Assembly: GCA_964538615.1 (NCBI GenBank)
Contig: CAZIGK010000047.1
Location: 1 to 9,335 of the forward strand
From: CAZIGK01 sp964538615
GTDB lineage: Bacteria > Pseudomonadota > Alphaproteobacteria > Rickettsiales > RI-342
Reading direction: 5' to 3'
DNA: 9,335 nt
Numbering within the stretch: the first letter of the stretch is position 1; the number at the start of each line of letters is the position of its first letter. Shown here piece after piece: positions 1-6,493 of the stretch. Position numbers and translations under genes: made by a program. A model generated the notes under the pieces. That model was not told where the DNA came from. It saw nothing but the letters and a program-made list of their open reading frames with translations, and ran no database searches.

Positions 1-60
1 GCCTCACTCGGCTTGCTAGCCTCGCTGCGCGTCGGCACTGCGTGCCTCTCACTTCGTTCG
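1..60. repeat. GC-rich repeat-like intergenic sequence
   Basis: This stretch is made of reiterated related words: GCCTCACT at 1, GCCTCGCT at 19 and GCCTCTCACT at 44. It also has a small hairpin, GGCAC-tgc-GTGCC (34-46). One frame stays open from base 1 to the TAA at 100-102, but its Leu/Ser/Ala/Arg-rich translation looks like read-through of repeats rather than a protein end. I read it as an intergenic repeat. Being at the window edge, it could also be the last residues of an upstream gene. Confidence 0.4.
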
Positions 61-63
61 CTA

Positions 64-92
64 AAGACGGCGGCCTGCTTGCCGCCGTTCTT
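64..92 (+). terminator. Terminator-like hairpin
   Basis: A perfect 8-base-pair GC-rich stem (ACGGCGGC at 67-74 with GCCGCCGT at 81-88) closes a 6-base loop, CTGCTT. AAG at 64-66 can pair with CTT at 90-92 if T89 is bulged. It is followed by TTCTTGT, a poor U-tract. It may terminate transcription of a gene left of the window or insulate the regulator gene at 440. It could equally be one copy of a dispersed palindromic repeat. Confidence 0.45.
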
Positions 93-115
93 GTCCCCAT
101 AACCTAAATACATCT

Positions 116-142
116 CGTCATGCCTGCGTAGGCAGGCACTCG
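116..142. repeat. Small intergenic palindrome
   Basis: TGCCTGC (121-127) and GCAGGCA (132-138) form a perfect 7-base-pair stem with a GTAG loop, preceded by CGTCA. The layout of GTCA followed by a palindrome resembles the element at the right end of the window (TGTCATTCCGGG and its complement). The two may therefore belong to the same class of dispersed intergenic palindromes. Function is unknown. No open reading frame overlaps it convincingly. Confidence 0.4.
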
Positions 143-211
143 CTATTCTGCTCACAGTGGCATACATGACTCTTTTTTGGGTTCAAGCAAAAGACAATCC
201 AAAAAGTTGAA

Positions 212-240
212 TTGACCCGCCCATCATCTCTCATTACAAT
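212..240 (+). promoter_or_regulatory. Candidate sigma70-type promoter P1
   Basis: TTGACC (212-217) and TACAAT (235-240) are separated by exactly 17 bases. Each matches five of six consensus positions. Transcription would start near 247, giving a leader of roughly 190 bases before the response-regulator start at 440. It is the best housekeeping-type promoter match I saw upstream of this gene. It is a motif match only. Confidence 0.45.
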
Positions 241-241
241 G

Positions 242-279
242 GGCAATGTTTCAAAAAACAACACAACACGCTCATTGCC
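242..279. promoter_or_regulatory. Inverted repeat between two candidate promoters
   Basis: GGCAATG (242-248) and CATTGCC (273-279) are perfect 7-base inverted arms 24 bases apart. The left arm covers the predicted start point of the promoter at 212-240. The right arm ends just before the -35 hexamer of the promoter at 285. This placement would suit a two-site operator or a looping repressor, but arms this short can also arise by chance. Confidence 0.25.
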
Positions 280-284
280 ATAAA

Positions 285-315
285 TTGACACACCCTATAT
301 GACCCAATTTATAAC
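285..315 (+). promoter_or_regulatory. Candidate sigma70-type promoter P2
   Basis: TTGACA (285-290) is a perfect -35 hexamer. TATAAC (310-315) matches five of six -10 positions, but at a 19-base spacing, longer than the ideal 17. A start near 322 would give a leader of about 118 bases for the response-regulator gene. With the element at 212-240 it would form a tandem promoter pair. Confidence 0.35.
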
Positions 316-422
316 ATTCATGACTCGCCAAAGCGTCTAATACTGGTCAACTGCGTTTTTTCACGGCATAGATGAAGAATCACCATGCGCTACTGCCATA
401 TTGCATTTGCCCCATGTCAGCC

Positions 423-434
423 AGAGGAGGAGGG
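423..434 (+). promoter_or_regulatory. Strong Shine-Dalgarno that decides the start at 440
   Basis: The purine block AGAGGAGGAGGG ends five bases before ATG at 440. An in-frame TTG at 401 would add 13 residues, but the Shine-Dalgarno would then lie inside the coding region and the extra residues precede the first strand of the receiver. ATG at 440 is therefore the better start. Confidence 0.8.
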
Positions 435-439
435 TCTGC

Positions 440-1861
440 ATGAGTCCTGTTATCGCTGTCGTAGATGACGAAGCCTCGCAACGCTTTGCACTCACCCGTT
501 TCATCGAACGTACCCTTGGCTATCAGGCCATGGGCGTGGCCATGGGGCAGGAGATGCTGGATATTTTGCATAGCAAAGATTTCGCCAACCCGGATTTGTT
601 ACTGCTGGATTTAGGCCTGCCGGATATAGATGGCATGCATGTGCTGGAAAAAGCCAGACATATCACGCCTGATTTACCCATCATTGTCCTCACCGGCAAC
701 GAAGAGGTCAGCACCGCCGTACGCGCCATGCAAAAAGGCGCACTGGACTTCATGAACAAACCATTTTCACCGGAACGGCTGCGCGTTTCCATCACCAATG
801 CCCTGCGCATGAAGCATTTGGGAGATGAGGTTTCTCGCCTGCAACGCAAAACAACCGGGCATGTGCCATTTGAAGACCTGCGCGGACAATCTTCCAGCCT
901 CTTACATGCCATTGATCTGGCGCGTCAGGCCGCCCGTTCTACTATTCCCGTCCACCTGCAAGGGGAAAGCGGCGTAGGGAAAGAGCTATTTGCCCGTGCC
1001 ATTCACGGCTCCAGTGATCGCTCAGGCAAGCCTTTTGTTGCCGTCAACTGCGGCGCCATACCGGAAAATCTGGTGGAAAGCACGCTCTTCGGCCATGAAA
1101 AAGGCGCCTTTACAGGCGCTATTGCCAATTACACTGGCAAATTCAAAGAAGCAGATGGAGGCACGCTGTTTCTGGATGAAGTCGGAGAATTACCCGCCCA
1201 TGTACAGGTCAAACTGCTCCGTGCCCTCCAATCCGGAGAAATTGAACCCGTGGGAGCCACAGGCACCACCAAGGTCAATATTCGCCTCATTTCTGCCACC
1301 AATCGTGACCTGCAACATATGGTGCTGGACGGCCATTTCCGGGAAGATCTGTTTTACCGTTTACATGTTTTCCCCATCACCATTCCCGCGTTAAGAGAGC
1401 GCCAGCAGGATATCCTGCTACTCGCCAATCATTTTTTGGCACGCTTCACCGCGCAGGAAAACAAAACCATCCAGGGTTTTTCACCGGAAGCTCAGGCCAT
1501 GCTGCTAAGCTATAGCTGGCCGGGCAATGTTCGCCAGTTGGAAAACACCATTTTCCGTGCCGTTGTTCTCAGTGCTGGCGGCCTGATTAGTCCACAGGAG
1601 CTAAACCTGAACACTACCATGCGCCCTATCCCGACCGCTGCTGTAGAGAAAGTGGACAGCTTCACGCCTAAGCCACTGCATACAGCCTCAGCGCTGCTGA
1701 CAGAAGATGGGCATATTGCCACCTTGGAAGAAATTGAAAGACGTGTGATTACGTTAGCTCTGGAACGCTATCGCGGCCAAATTTCCGAAATCGCTCGGCG
1801 CCTGAATATTGGTCGCTCTACGCTCTACCGCAAAATGGAGCAGTTTGAACTAGTAAGCTAG
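440..1861 (+). CDS. Sigma54-dependent response regulator (NtrC/AtoC type)
   Basis: This 473-residue protein is a cytoplasmic two-component transcription activator of normal family length. Residues 1-125 are a receiver with a complete phosphorylation site: acidic D9, D10 and E11, phosphoacceptor D57 (LLLLDLGLPD), T85 and K107. A central AAA+ domain (about 145-385) has Walker A GESGVGKE (175-182), the sigma54-contact loop GAFTGA (222-227), Walker B ending D246-E247, and WPGNVRQLEN from W360. Residues about 434-473 form a Fis-type helix-turn-helix ending STLYRKMEQF. It should remodel sigma54 polymerase at distant enhancers when D57 is phosphorylated. No partner kinase is adjacent and the target genes are unknown. 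The intact receiver separates it from FlbD-type flagellar regulators, which have degenerate receivers. Its end overlaps the convergent gene at 1850-2572 by 12 bases. It is probably transcribed from the candidate promoters at 212-315. Confidence 0.95.
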   Translation: MSPVIAVVDDEASQRFALTRFIERTLGYQAMGVAMGQEMLDILHSKDFANPDLLLLDLGLPDIDGMHVLEKARHITPDLPIIVLTGNEEVSTAVRAMQKGALDFMNKPFSPERLRVSITNALRMKHLGDEVSRLQRKTTGHVPFEDLRGQSSSLLHAIDLARQAARSTIPVHLQGESGVGKELFARAIHGSSDRSGKPFVAVNCGAIPENLVESTLFGHEKGAFTGAIANYTGKFKEADGGTLFLDEVGELPAHVQVKLLRALQSGEIEPVGATGTTKVNIRLISATNRDLQHMVLDGHFREDLFYRLHVFPITIPALRERQQDILLLANHFLARFTAQENKTIQGFSPEAQAMLLSYSWPGNVRQLENTIFRAVVLSAGGLISPQELNLNTTMRPIPTAAVEKVDSFTPKPLHTASALLTEDGHIATLEEIERRVITLALERYRGQISEIARRLNIGRSTLYRKMEQFELVS

Positions 1862-2572
1862 CCCCGCATCCCTTACCATGCCCTCCCCGCCAGAAAGATA
1901 ACGGCGGGAAGATGCGTCCCGTGTGACCTCCACAATGTGGGTCTGAGCAGGGTTTATACAAGGTTGCCCCAGCCACACCACTGTCCCCAATATCATATCA
2001 CTGGTCAATGCATTATCTGGCTGCATGTCCTCTTTTAGTGGATACCACAACCCCGTTGCATCATGTTGCAGACTGGCAACCTGTAACATCCCACACCTAT
2101 GCAGCATAAACCACAATTTTTTTTTCGGTTGTCGCTGGCCACTATGCACAATCAACTGCGTTCCAGCCATCAGTTTGGGCAGTGTGTTTTCATGTGACAA
2201 GACGTGCCAGCGCAACGCCCCCCAGTTATCCCCCGCCAATTGCCAAAGCCAATCCGGGCAGAAAAACATCTGCCTGTTTTCCTGCTCAGGTAACAAGGTA
2301 GGTAATAACACCCCTCCCGGCTCCACCACTCCGGCAGATTCTTTACCCGGCAACAATGCCGTCATCGGCACCCGAAGGGCATTCGCAACTTTTACCATCC
2401 GAATCACAGATGGGTGTTGCGATTTACCATGCAATATATCCTGAATAAAGGAGGTAGATACCCCCGCTTGCCGTGCCAACGCCGCAGATCCTACTCCCGC
2501 ATGATGCATCGCGCTGGCTAATCGTGTCGCCAGATTTTCTTCGGCCGTGCTCACCTCTTGCCCCTGTTGCAT
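1850..2572 (-). CDS. XRE-family HTH regulator with degenerate S24/LexA-like C-terminal domain
   Basis: This 240-residue protein has an N-terminal XRE/Cro-type helix-turn-helix (about residues 13-73; LARQAGVSTSFIQDILHGKS carries the recognition region). The C-terminal part (about 105-215) follows the layout of CI/LexA-like S24 domains: FCPDWLWQL, then a segment aligning with V-x-G-D-S-M-x-P-x-L-x-x-G-D, and near the end GTVVWLGQ. Where active members have GDSM this protein has SHEN (126-129), so the catalytic serine is absent, and I see no clear general-base lysine. I infer a DNA-binding regulator that cannot self-cleave and may use the fold for dimerisation or ligand sensing. The start is supported by GAGGGGAG (2576-2583). 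It diverges from the chpT-che operon, so it could control the shared upstream region or itself; this is inference. An A9 tract encodes K150-K152. Confidence 0.85.
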   Translation of the reverse strand: MQQGQEVSTAEENLATRLASAMHHAGVGSAALARQAGVSTSFIQDILHGKSQHPSVIRMVKVANALRVPMTALLPGKESAGVVEPGGVLLPTLLPEQENRQMFFCPDWLWQLAGDNWGALRWHVLSHENTLPKLMAGTQLIVHSGQRQPKKKLWFMLHRCGMLQVASLQHDATGLWYPLKEDMQPDNALTSDMILGTVVWLGQPCINPAQTHIVEVTRDASSRRYLSGGEGMVRDAGLAY

Positions 2573-2597
2573 AAGCTCCCCTCTATAACGTATTCCA

Positions 2598-2616
2598 CCC
2601 TATGCCTGCATAAGGG
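2598..2616. promoter_or_regulatory. Imperfect palindrome upstream of the XRE regulator
   Basis: TATGC-ct-GCATA (2601-2612) is flanked by CCC (2598-2600) and GGG (2614-2616), with one unpaired A at 2613. It lies 26 bases upstream of the XRE gene start and abuts the possible -10 TATTAT (2617-2622) on the minus strand. That is where an autorepressor operator would sit. There is no second copy to support it, so the assignment is tentative. Confidence 0.3.
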
Positions 2617-2874
2617 ATAATAGACGCTCTTACAACTTATGATTGCTTATTGGTTATTTCTTACCTGCCAGCTCTCATGAAACTTTTTACCCAAAGCCTT
2701 GCCATGCCTGCGTGCTTTTCCCAGCCAGACTATCATTTTTGGGATTCATACATCTGCCCATACCCTTTCTGTTATATTCCCCGCTCTACCTTCATGTCCG
2801 AGTACAACAGAAAATTATCTCCGATACACAACCGACATATACGCTATCTTAACGCATCCTCCGCTAGCGTAAGC

Positions 2875-2886
2875 TAAACGTGTTTA
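2875..2886. promoter_or_regulatory. Short palindrome TAAAC-gt-GTTTA
   Basis: Perfect 5-base inverted arms (2875-2879 and 2882-2886) flank a 2-base centre. Just upstream, and overlapping its first two bases, is TAGC-gtaa-GCTA (2865-2876). The pair lies about 100 bases before the chpT-like start, in the upstream region of the che operon. It could be a binding site for a dimeric regulator, but the arms are short enough to be chance. Confidence 0.2.
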
Positions 2887-2976
2887 TTCCTTTGTTGCAC
2901 GCAATCGGTTATGTGCGCCTTGACGGAATATTCGCGCCATTCGTCCATTTCTGCGCATATCATCAGGCAAACCATC

Positions 2977-3696
2977 ATGCATTTCGGGCTTTTTAAAACC
3001 AACAGCACATCGTCAAACGCCCCCGCCGCCAGCGTGGTGGAAGGGGCACAGGTTAGGCTGCATTGCCCGGATATAACGGATGCCACCCGCACCATTCAGG
3101 TAACGGAATTGATTGCCACCCGCTTCAGCCACGATATCACCGGCTCACTGGGGGCTATCCATAACGGACTGGAACTGATGGAAGACGGCGACAGCACAAT
3201 GCGAAAGGATGCCGAAGATTTGGTACATAGCAGCGCACGCAGAGCTATGGATAGCCTGAGTTTCTATCGCCAATGTTACGGTGCAGGCGCAGGTCAGGCC
3301 GCTGCCAATAGTCAGCAATTAGAGCAATTGATTCAGCAATATATTCGCCATTTTCCAACCCTTCGTGTGAGCTACCCAGCCCTACAAGGTGTCACCGGAT
3401 ATATCGCCCGCATCGTTTGCAACGCCTTGCTCCTCCTGCAGGAAACCCTGCCCCGCGGCGGCGAAATACACTGCCACCTTCAGGACAAAAGCCTGCAATG
3501 TACCGCCACCAGCACGCACCTGCACCTCAAACCAGAGTTATTGCATGTGTTACAGCATGGTGCGCAAACGCATGCCTTGACTCCTAAAACGGTTCAACCT
3601 TATTACCTGTTGCTGCTGCTGGCACAGGCCGGGTGGCAGGCGACCCTGACCCACGATGAACACCGCTGCCACCTTCACTTTTCAGCAAAGGAATAA
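2977..3696 (+). CDS. chpT: ChpT-like histidine phosphotransferase (PF10090 type)
   Basis: This 239-residue protein resembles alphaproteobacterial ChpT, a dimeric phosphotransferase that has a histidine-kinase DHp fold but does not bind ATP. The H-box reads LIATRFSHDITGSLGAIHNG, with the likely phosphorylated histidine at H52 followed by D53; ChpT proteins have a very similar CHD...GAINNGLELL pattern. The C-terminal half is a degenerate ATPase-like domain without N or G boxes. It ends in the family-typical LTPKTVQPYYLLLLLAQAGW block and a short beta-rich tail. ATG at 2977 is preferred: AGG at 2965-2967 precedes it, and the residues added by the earlier ATG at 2911 (22 more, total 261) look non-coding and lack a Shine-Dalgarno. 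cheA starts 6 bases after its stop, so it is the first gene of the che operon. Known ChpT links CckA to CtrA and CpdR; the partners here are unknown and may include CheA, CheY or a distant CtrA. True ChpT and a che-specific paralogue cannot be told apart here. Confidence 0.8.
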   Translation: MHFGLFKTNSTSSNAPAASVVEGAQVRLHCPDITDATRTIQVTELIATRFSHDITGSLGAIHNGLELMEDGDSTMRKDAEDLVHSSARRAMDSLSFYRQCYGAGAGQAAANSQQLEQLIQQYIRHFPTLRVSYPALQGVTGYIARIVCNALLLLQETLPRGGEIHCHLQDKSLQCTATSTHLHLKPELLHVLQHGAQTHALTPKTVQPYYLLLLLAQAGWQATLTHDEHRCHLHFSAKE

Positions 3697-3702
3697 CCCG
3701 TC

Positions 3703-6474
3703 ATGGATGACCTGATTCAGGAATTCATTGCCGAAACCTCCGAAAGCTTGAACGAGCTGGATGTTGAGTTGGTACGTTTGGAAAAAAACCCGGAAGATCC
3801 AGAGCTTATCTCCAGCATTTTCCGTCTGGTACATACCATCAAAGGCACCTGCGGTTTTCTGGGGCTCAGCCGTCTGGAGTCGGTCGCCCATTCCGGAGAG
3901 AATGTACTGGGCAAACTGCGCGACAAACAAATGATTGCTACCCCAGAAGTCATTTCGATCGTACTGGAAGCCTTTGACCGTATTAAAACCCTGATCGAAT
4001 ACATGGCAGAACATCATCAGGAACCCGCAGGCGATGACGCAGAACTCATCCAGCGGCTGGATGCCACCGCAGAGGGTGGCACACTCACTGCCCCTGACTT
4101 AGCCGCAGAACCAACCTCCACCGCCCATACCACGGAATCTCCTGATACCCCACCCCCTACGGATGAAGAAGCAGAACTTGCTGCCGCTGCGCTAGCCATT
4201 TCACAAGCACTGGAAGATGCCTGGAACTCCGTGGAATACCCACCAGAAATTGCAGCAACCCTACCAGCCTCAGCGGTCGCCACCCATCCCAGCCAGCAGC
4301 AGCAAGCCGTAGAACTGGGGCTGACCACTCCCCTGCCCGGTGAACCTGTTGCTGAACATGCAACACACCCTACCCCCTCAGCGGATGCTCAGGATCATGC
4401 CGCCAACAAAACCAACAACGCCAACCAGTCCATCCGCGTGAATCTGGATGTACTGGAACAACTCATGCAAAGCGTCAGTGAACTGGTACTCACCCGTAAC
4501 CAGCTTCTGCAATTGTCACGCGGCGCTTCCAATGGTGACAGTATCTTTTCCGCCCCGCTGCAACAGCTCAGCCACATTACCTCCGAGCTGCAGGAAAACG
4601 TCATGAAAACCCGCATGCAACCCATCGGCAATGCGTGGAGTAAATTTCCCCGCATCATCCGGGACCTGTCGCATGATCTCGGCAAACAAATTGAGTTGAT
4701 TCAGGAAGGTGAAGACACGGAACTGGATCGCCAGCTATTGGAAATCATCAAAGACCCACTCACCCACATGGTACGCAATTCCTGCGATCATGGCATCGAA
4801 AAGCCGGAAGACCGTATCGCGGCAGGCAAATCCCCAGTCGGCACTATCCTGCTCAAAGCCTACCACGAAGGCGGGCATATCATCATCGAAATCTCGGATG
4901 ACGGACGCGGGGTCAACCTTCCCCGCGTGCGTGAAAAAGCACTGGCCAATGGTGTGGCCACCGCAGACAATCTCTCCCGCATGAGCGATCAGGAAGTCAT
5001 GCAATTCATTTTCCATCCTGGTTTCTCTACCGCGGAGAAAGTAACCAACGTTTCCGGTCGTGGTGTTGGTATGGATGTGGTGAAATCCAATATCAATAAA
5101 ATTGGCGGCACCATCGAACTCCAGTCCACCCCCGGTCAAGGCTCCCGTTTCCTTATCAAAATACCACTCACACTGGCCATTGTCTCCGTCTTGCTGGTAG
5201 AAGCCGCCACCCAACGCTTCGCTATTCCACAAATCAACGTCATGGAGATGGTCTATGTCTCCGCAAAGTCGGAATACCGTATCGAGATGATTCACGATAC
5301 CCCGGTCATGCGGCTACGCCAGAAACTTCTGCCACTCATGTCCCTGTCTGCTACGCTGGGTAAAACCCCTCCGCTCACCGCAAGTGACGCCGCCAAAGGT
5401 TGCTTCATCGTGGTGTGCTCCGTTGGCGGCCATGAATTCGGCATTGTGGTTGATCGCATCTACGATACGGAAGAAATCGTGGTCAAACCCGTTGCCCCCA
5501 TTCTGAAGGATATTGATCTCTATGCCGGCACCACCATTCTGGGGGACGGTAGCGTCATCATGATTCTGGATGCCAATGGACTCAGCGCACGTGCTGGTGG
5601 CAATGAACAACTACAACAGCAGCATCAGGAAAACACTGGCCGTAACCAGCTCTACCACGAAAACTCCATTCGCTTCCTGCTTTTTGACATTGCAGGAGAA
5701 GACAGCCCCAAGGCCGTTCCGCTGGATCTGGTGGCGCGTCTGGAAGATATCGCCCCCGATCGTATTGAACATTCTGGTCAGGCCTCAGTCGTACAATATC
5801 GCAACAGCCTCATGCGCCTCATCACCTGGGACGGCACACAGCCCGATAATACCCCGCGTAATGAACCCTATCCTACCATCGTCTTTGAATATGAATCCCA
5901 TATCATCGGCCTGATTGTCGATACCATTCGCGACATCACAGAAGCGCGACTGAATGTCCAGATTCCCTCCACCGATGACCGCCTGATCGGTAGCATGGTC
6001 ATGAATGGCCAAACGACTGATATTATTGATGTTGGCGCCATCGCTGCACGGGTATTGGGTAGCCAGCATCCCTCTACGGGTAACGCCAGTCAGGGTGAGC
6101 ATCCTTCCCGCCGTACATTACTGCTGGTGGATGACAGCCCCTTCTTCCGCAACATGACCGCTCCGTTTCTTTCTGCTCGCGGCTTTGACATCCTCACCGC
6201 CAACTCCGCCATAGAAGCCCTCTCCCTGCTGGAAGGCGGCCTGCATCCGGATGCTATTATTTCCGATATTGAAATGCCGGAAATGGATGGCGTTTCCTTT
6301 GCCCGTACCTGCAAAACCAATCCGCGTTATCAGACCATTCCCATGCTGGCTCTCACCTCCAAAATGACGCCGGAAGCGATTAAATCCGGTCTGGATGCCG
6401 GATTTGCCGCCTATGTCTCCAAAACAGACCGCGAAGGTCTGGCACGCGAAGTGATGGAACTCTTCGCCGCCTGA
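3703..6474 (+). CDS. cheA: Hybrid chemotaxis histidine kinase CheA with two CheW-like modules and receiver
   Basis: This 923-residue cytoplasmic kinase is longer than the roughly 650-residue enterobacterial CheA. Domains in order: Hpt/P1 (1 to about 105) with phosphoryl-accepting H44 in VHTIKGTCGFLG; an Ala/Pro/Thr/Glu-rich linker (about 110-240) with no recognisable P2; P3 dimerisation helices (about 243-330); P4 ATPase with N-box HMVRNSCDHG (H355, N359), DDGRG (399-403) and GRGVGMDVV from 452; a first CheW-like P5 (about 487-625); a second CheW-like module (about 654-785); and a C-terminal receiver (803-923) with D810, D811, phosphoacceptor D855, T885 and K907. It should autophosphorylate at H44 under receptor control and donate to CheY and perhaps to its own receiver, which could act as a phosphate sink. 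The Shine-Dalgarno AAAGGA (3687-3692) lies in the end of the upstream gene. All kinase motifs appear intact. Confidence 0.97.
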   Translation: MDDLIQEFIAETSESLNELDVELVRLEKNPEDPELISSIFRLVHTIKGTCGFLGLSRLESVAHSGENVLGKLRDKQMIATPEVISIVLEAFDRIKTLIEYMAEHHQEPAGDDAELIQRLDATAEGGTLTAPDLAAEPTSTAHTTESPDTPPPTDEEAELAAAALAISQALEDAWNSVEYPPEIAATLPASAVATHPSQQQQAVELGLTTPLPGEPVAEHATHPTPSADAQDHAANKTNNANQSIRVNLDVLEQLMQSVSELVLTRNQLLQLSRGASNGDSIFSAPLQQLSHITSELQENVMKTRMQPIGNAWSKFPRIIRDLSHDLGKQIELIQEGEDTELDRQLLEIIKDPLTHMVRNSCDHGIEKPEDRIAAGKSPVGTILLKAYHEGGHIIIEISDDGRGVNLPRVREKALANGVATADNLSRMSDQEVMQFIFHPGFSTAEKVTNVSGRGVGMDVVKSNINKIGGTIELQSTPGQGSRFLIKIPLTLAIVSVLLVEAATQRFAIPQINVMEMVYVSAKSEYRIEMIHDTPVMRLRQKLLPLMSLSATLGKTPPLTASDAAKGCFIVVCSVGGHEFGIVVDRIYDTEEIVVKPVAPILKDIDLYAGTTILGDGSVIMILDANGLSARAGGNEQLQQQHQENTGRNQLYHENSIRFLLFDIAGEDSPKAVPLDLVARLEDIAPDRIEHSGQASVVQYRNSLMRLITWDGTQPDNTPRNEPYPTIVFEYESHIIGLIVDTIRDITEARLNVQIPSTDDRLIGSMVMNGQTTDIIDVGAIAARVLGSQHPSTGNASQGEHPSRRTLLLVDDSPFFRNMTAPFLSARGFDILTANSAIEALSLLEGGLHPDAIISDIEMPEMDGVSFARTCKTNPRYQTIPMLALTSKMTPEAIKSGLDAGFAAYVSKTDREGLAREVMELFAA

Positions 6475-6476
6475 TC

Positions 6477-6484
6477 AGGAAGGA
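6477..6484 (+). promoter_or_regulatory. cheW ribosome binding site
   Basis: AGGAAGGA begins two bases after the cheA stop and ends nine bases before ATG at 6494. It fixes the cheW start and indicates independent initiation within the polycistronic message. Confidence 0.75.
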
Positions 6485-6493
6485 ACCTCTCCC

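Larger units (their letters stand above)
2573..2976. other. Gene-free divergent regulatory region
   Basis: About 400 bases separate the minus-strand XRE gene from the plus-strand chpT-like gene. Short frames here (for example 2643-2852 and 2650-2877) lack a convincing ribosome binding site and have protein-unlike composition. On the minus strand TATTAT (2617-2622) could be a -10 for the XRE gene, without a good -35. On the plus strand TTGACG (2920-2925) could be a weak -35 for the operon, with only a poor -10 near 2944. I found no sigma54-type GG-N10-GC site with a good -12 element and no TTAA-N7-TTAA CtrA-type site. Confidence 0.5.

Noticed and set aside
1..102. Open frame to a TAA at 100-102, possibly the end of an upstream gene
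   Set aside because: The translation is low-complexity and derives from repeat-like DNA including a terminator-like hairpin. Without sequence to the left it cannot be supported.
385..468. Small upstream frame of 27 codons with a CxxC near its end, overlapping the response-regulator start out of frame
   Set aside because: It has only a weak purine stretch upstream. Much of it is forced by the Shine-Dalgarno and by the beginning of the regulator gene, so there is no evidence of translation.
440..1861. Calling the sigma54 activator FlbD because it lies near motility genes
   Set aside because: Its receiver keeps all phosphorylation residues and its start does not resemble FlbD. Location alone is not enough for the name.
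1886..1908. Inverted repeat CCCGCC...GGCGGG just after the response-regulator stop, as a possible terminator
   Set aside because: The arms are 6 bases with an 11-base loop and no T-run, and it lies within the coding sequence of the convergent XRE gene. It is likely coincidental.
2643..2877. Two overlapping short open frames of about 70 codons between the XRE gene and the chpT-like gene
   Set aside because: There is no convincing ribosome binding site, they lie in overlapping frames with unusual composition, and no recognisable motif is present.
4735..5295. Long minus-strand open frame of 186 codons inside cheA
   Set aside because: It is fully antisense to conserved kinase motifs of cheA, so it is a shadow of strong codon bias.
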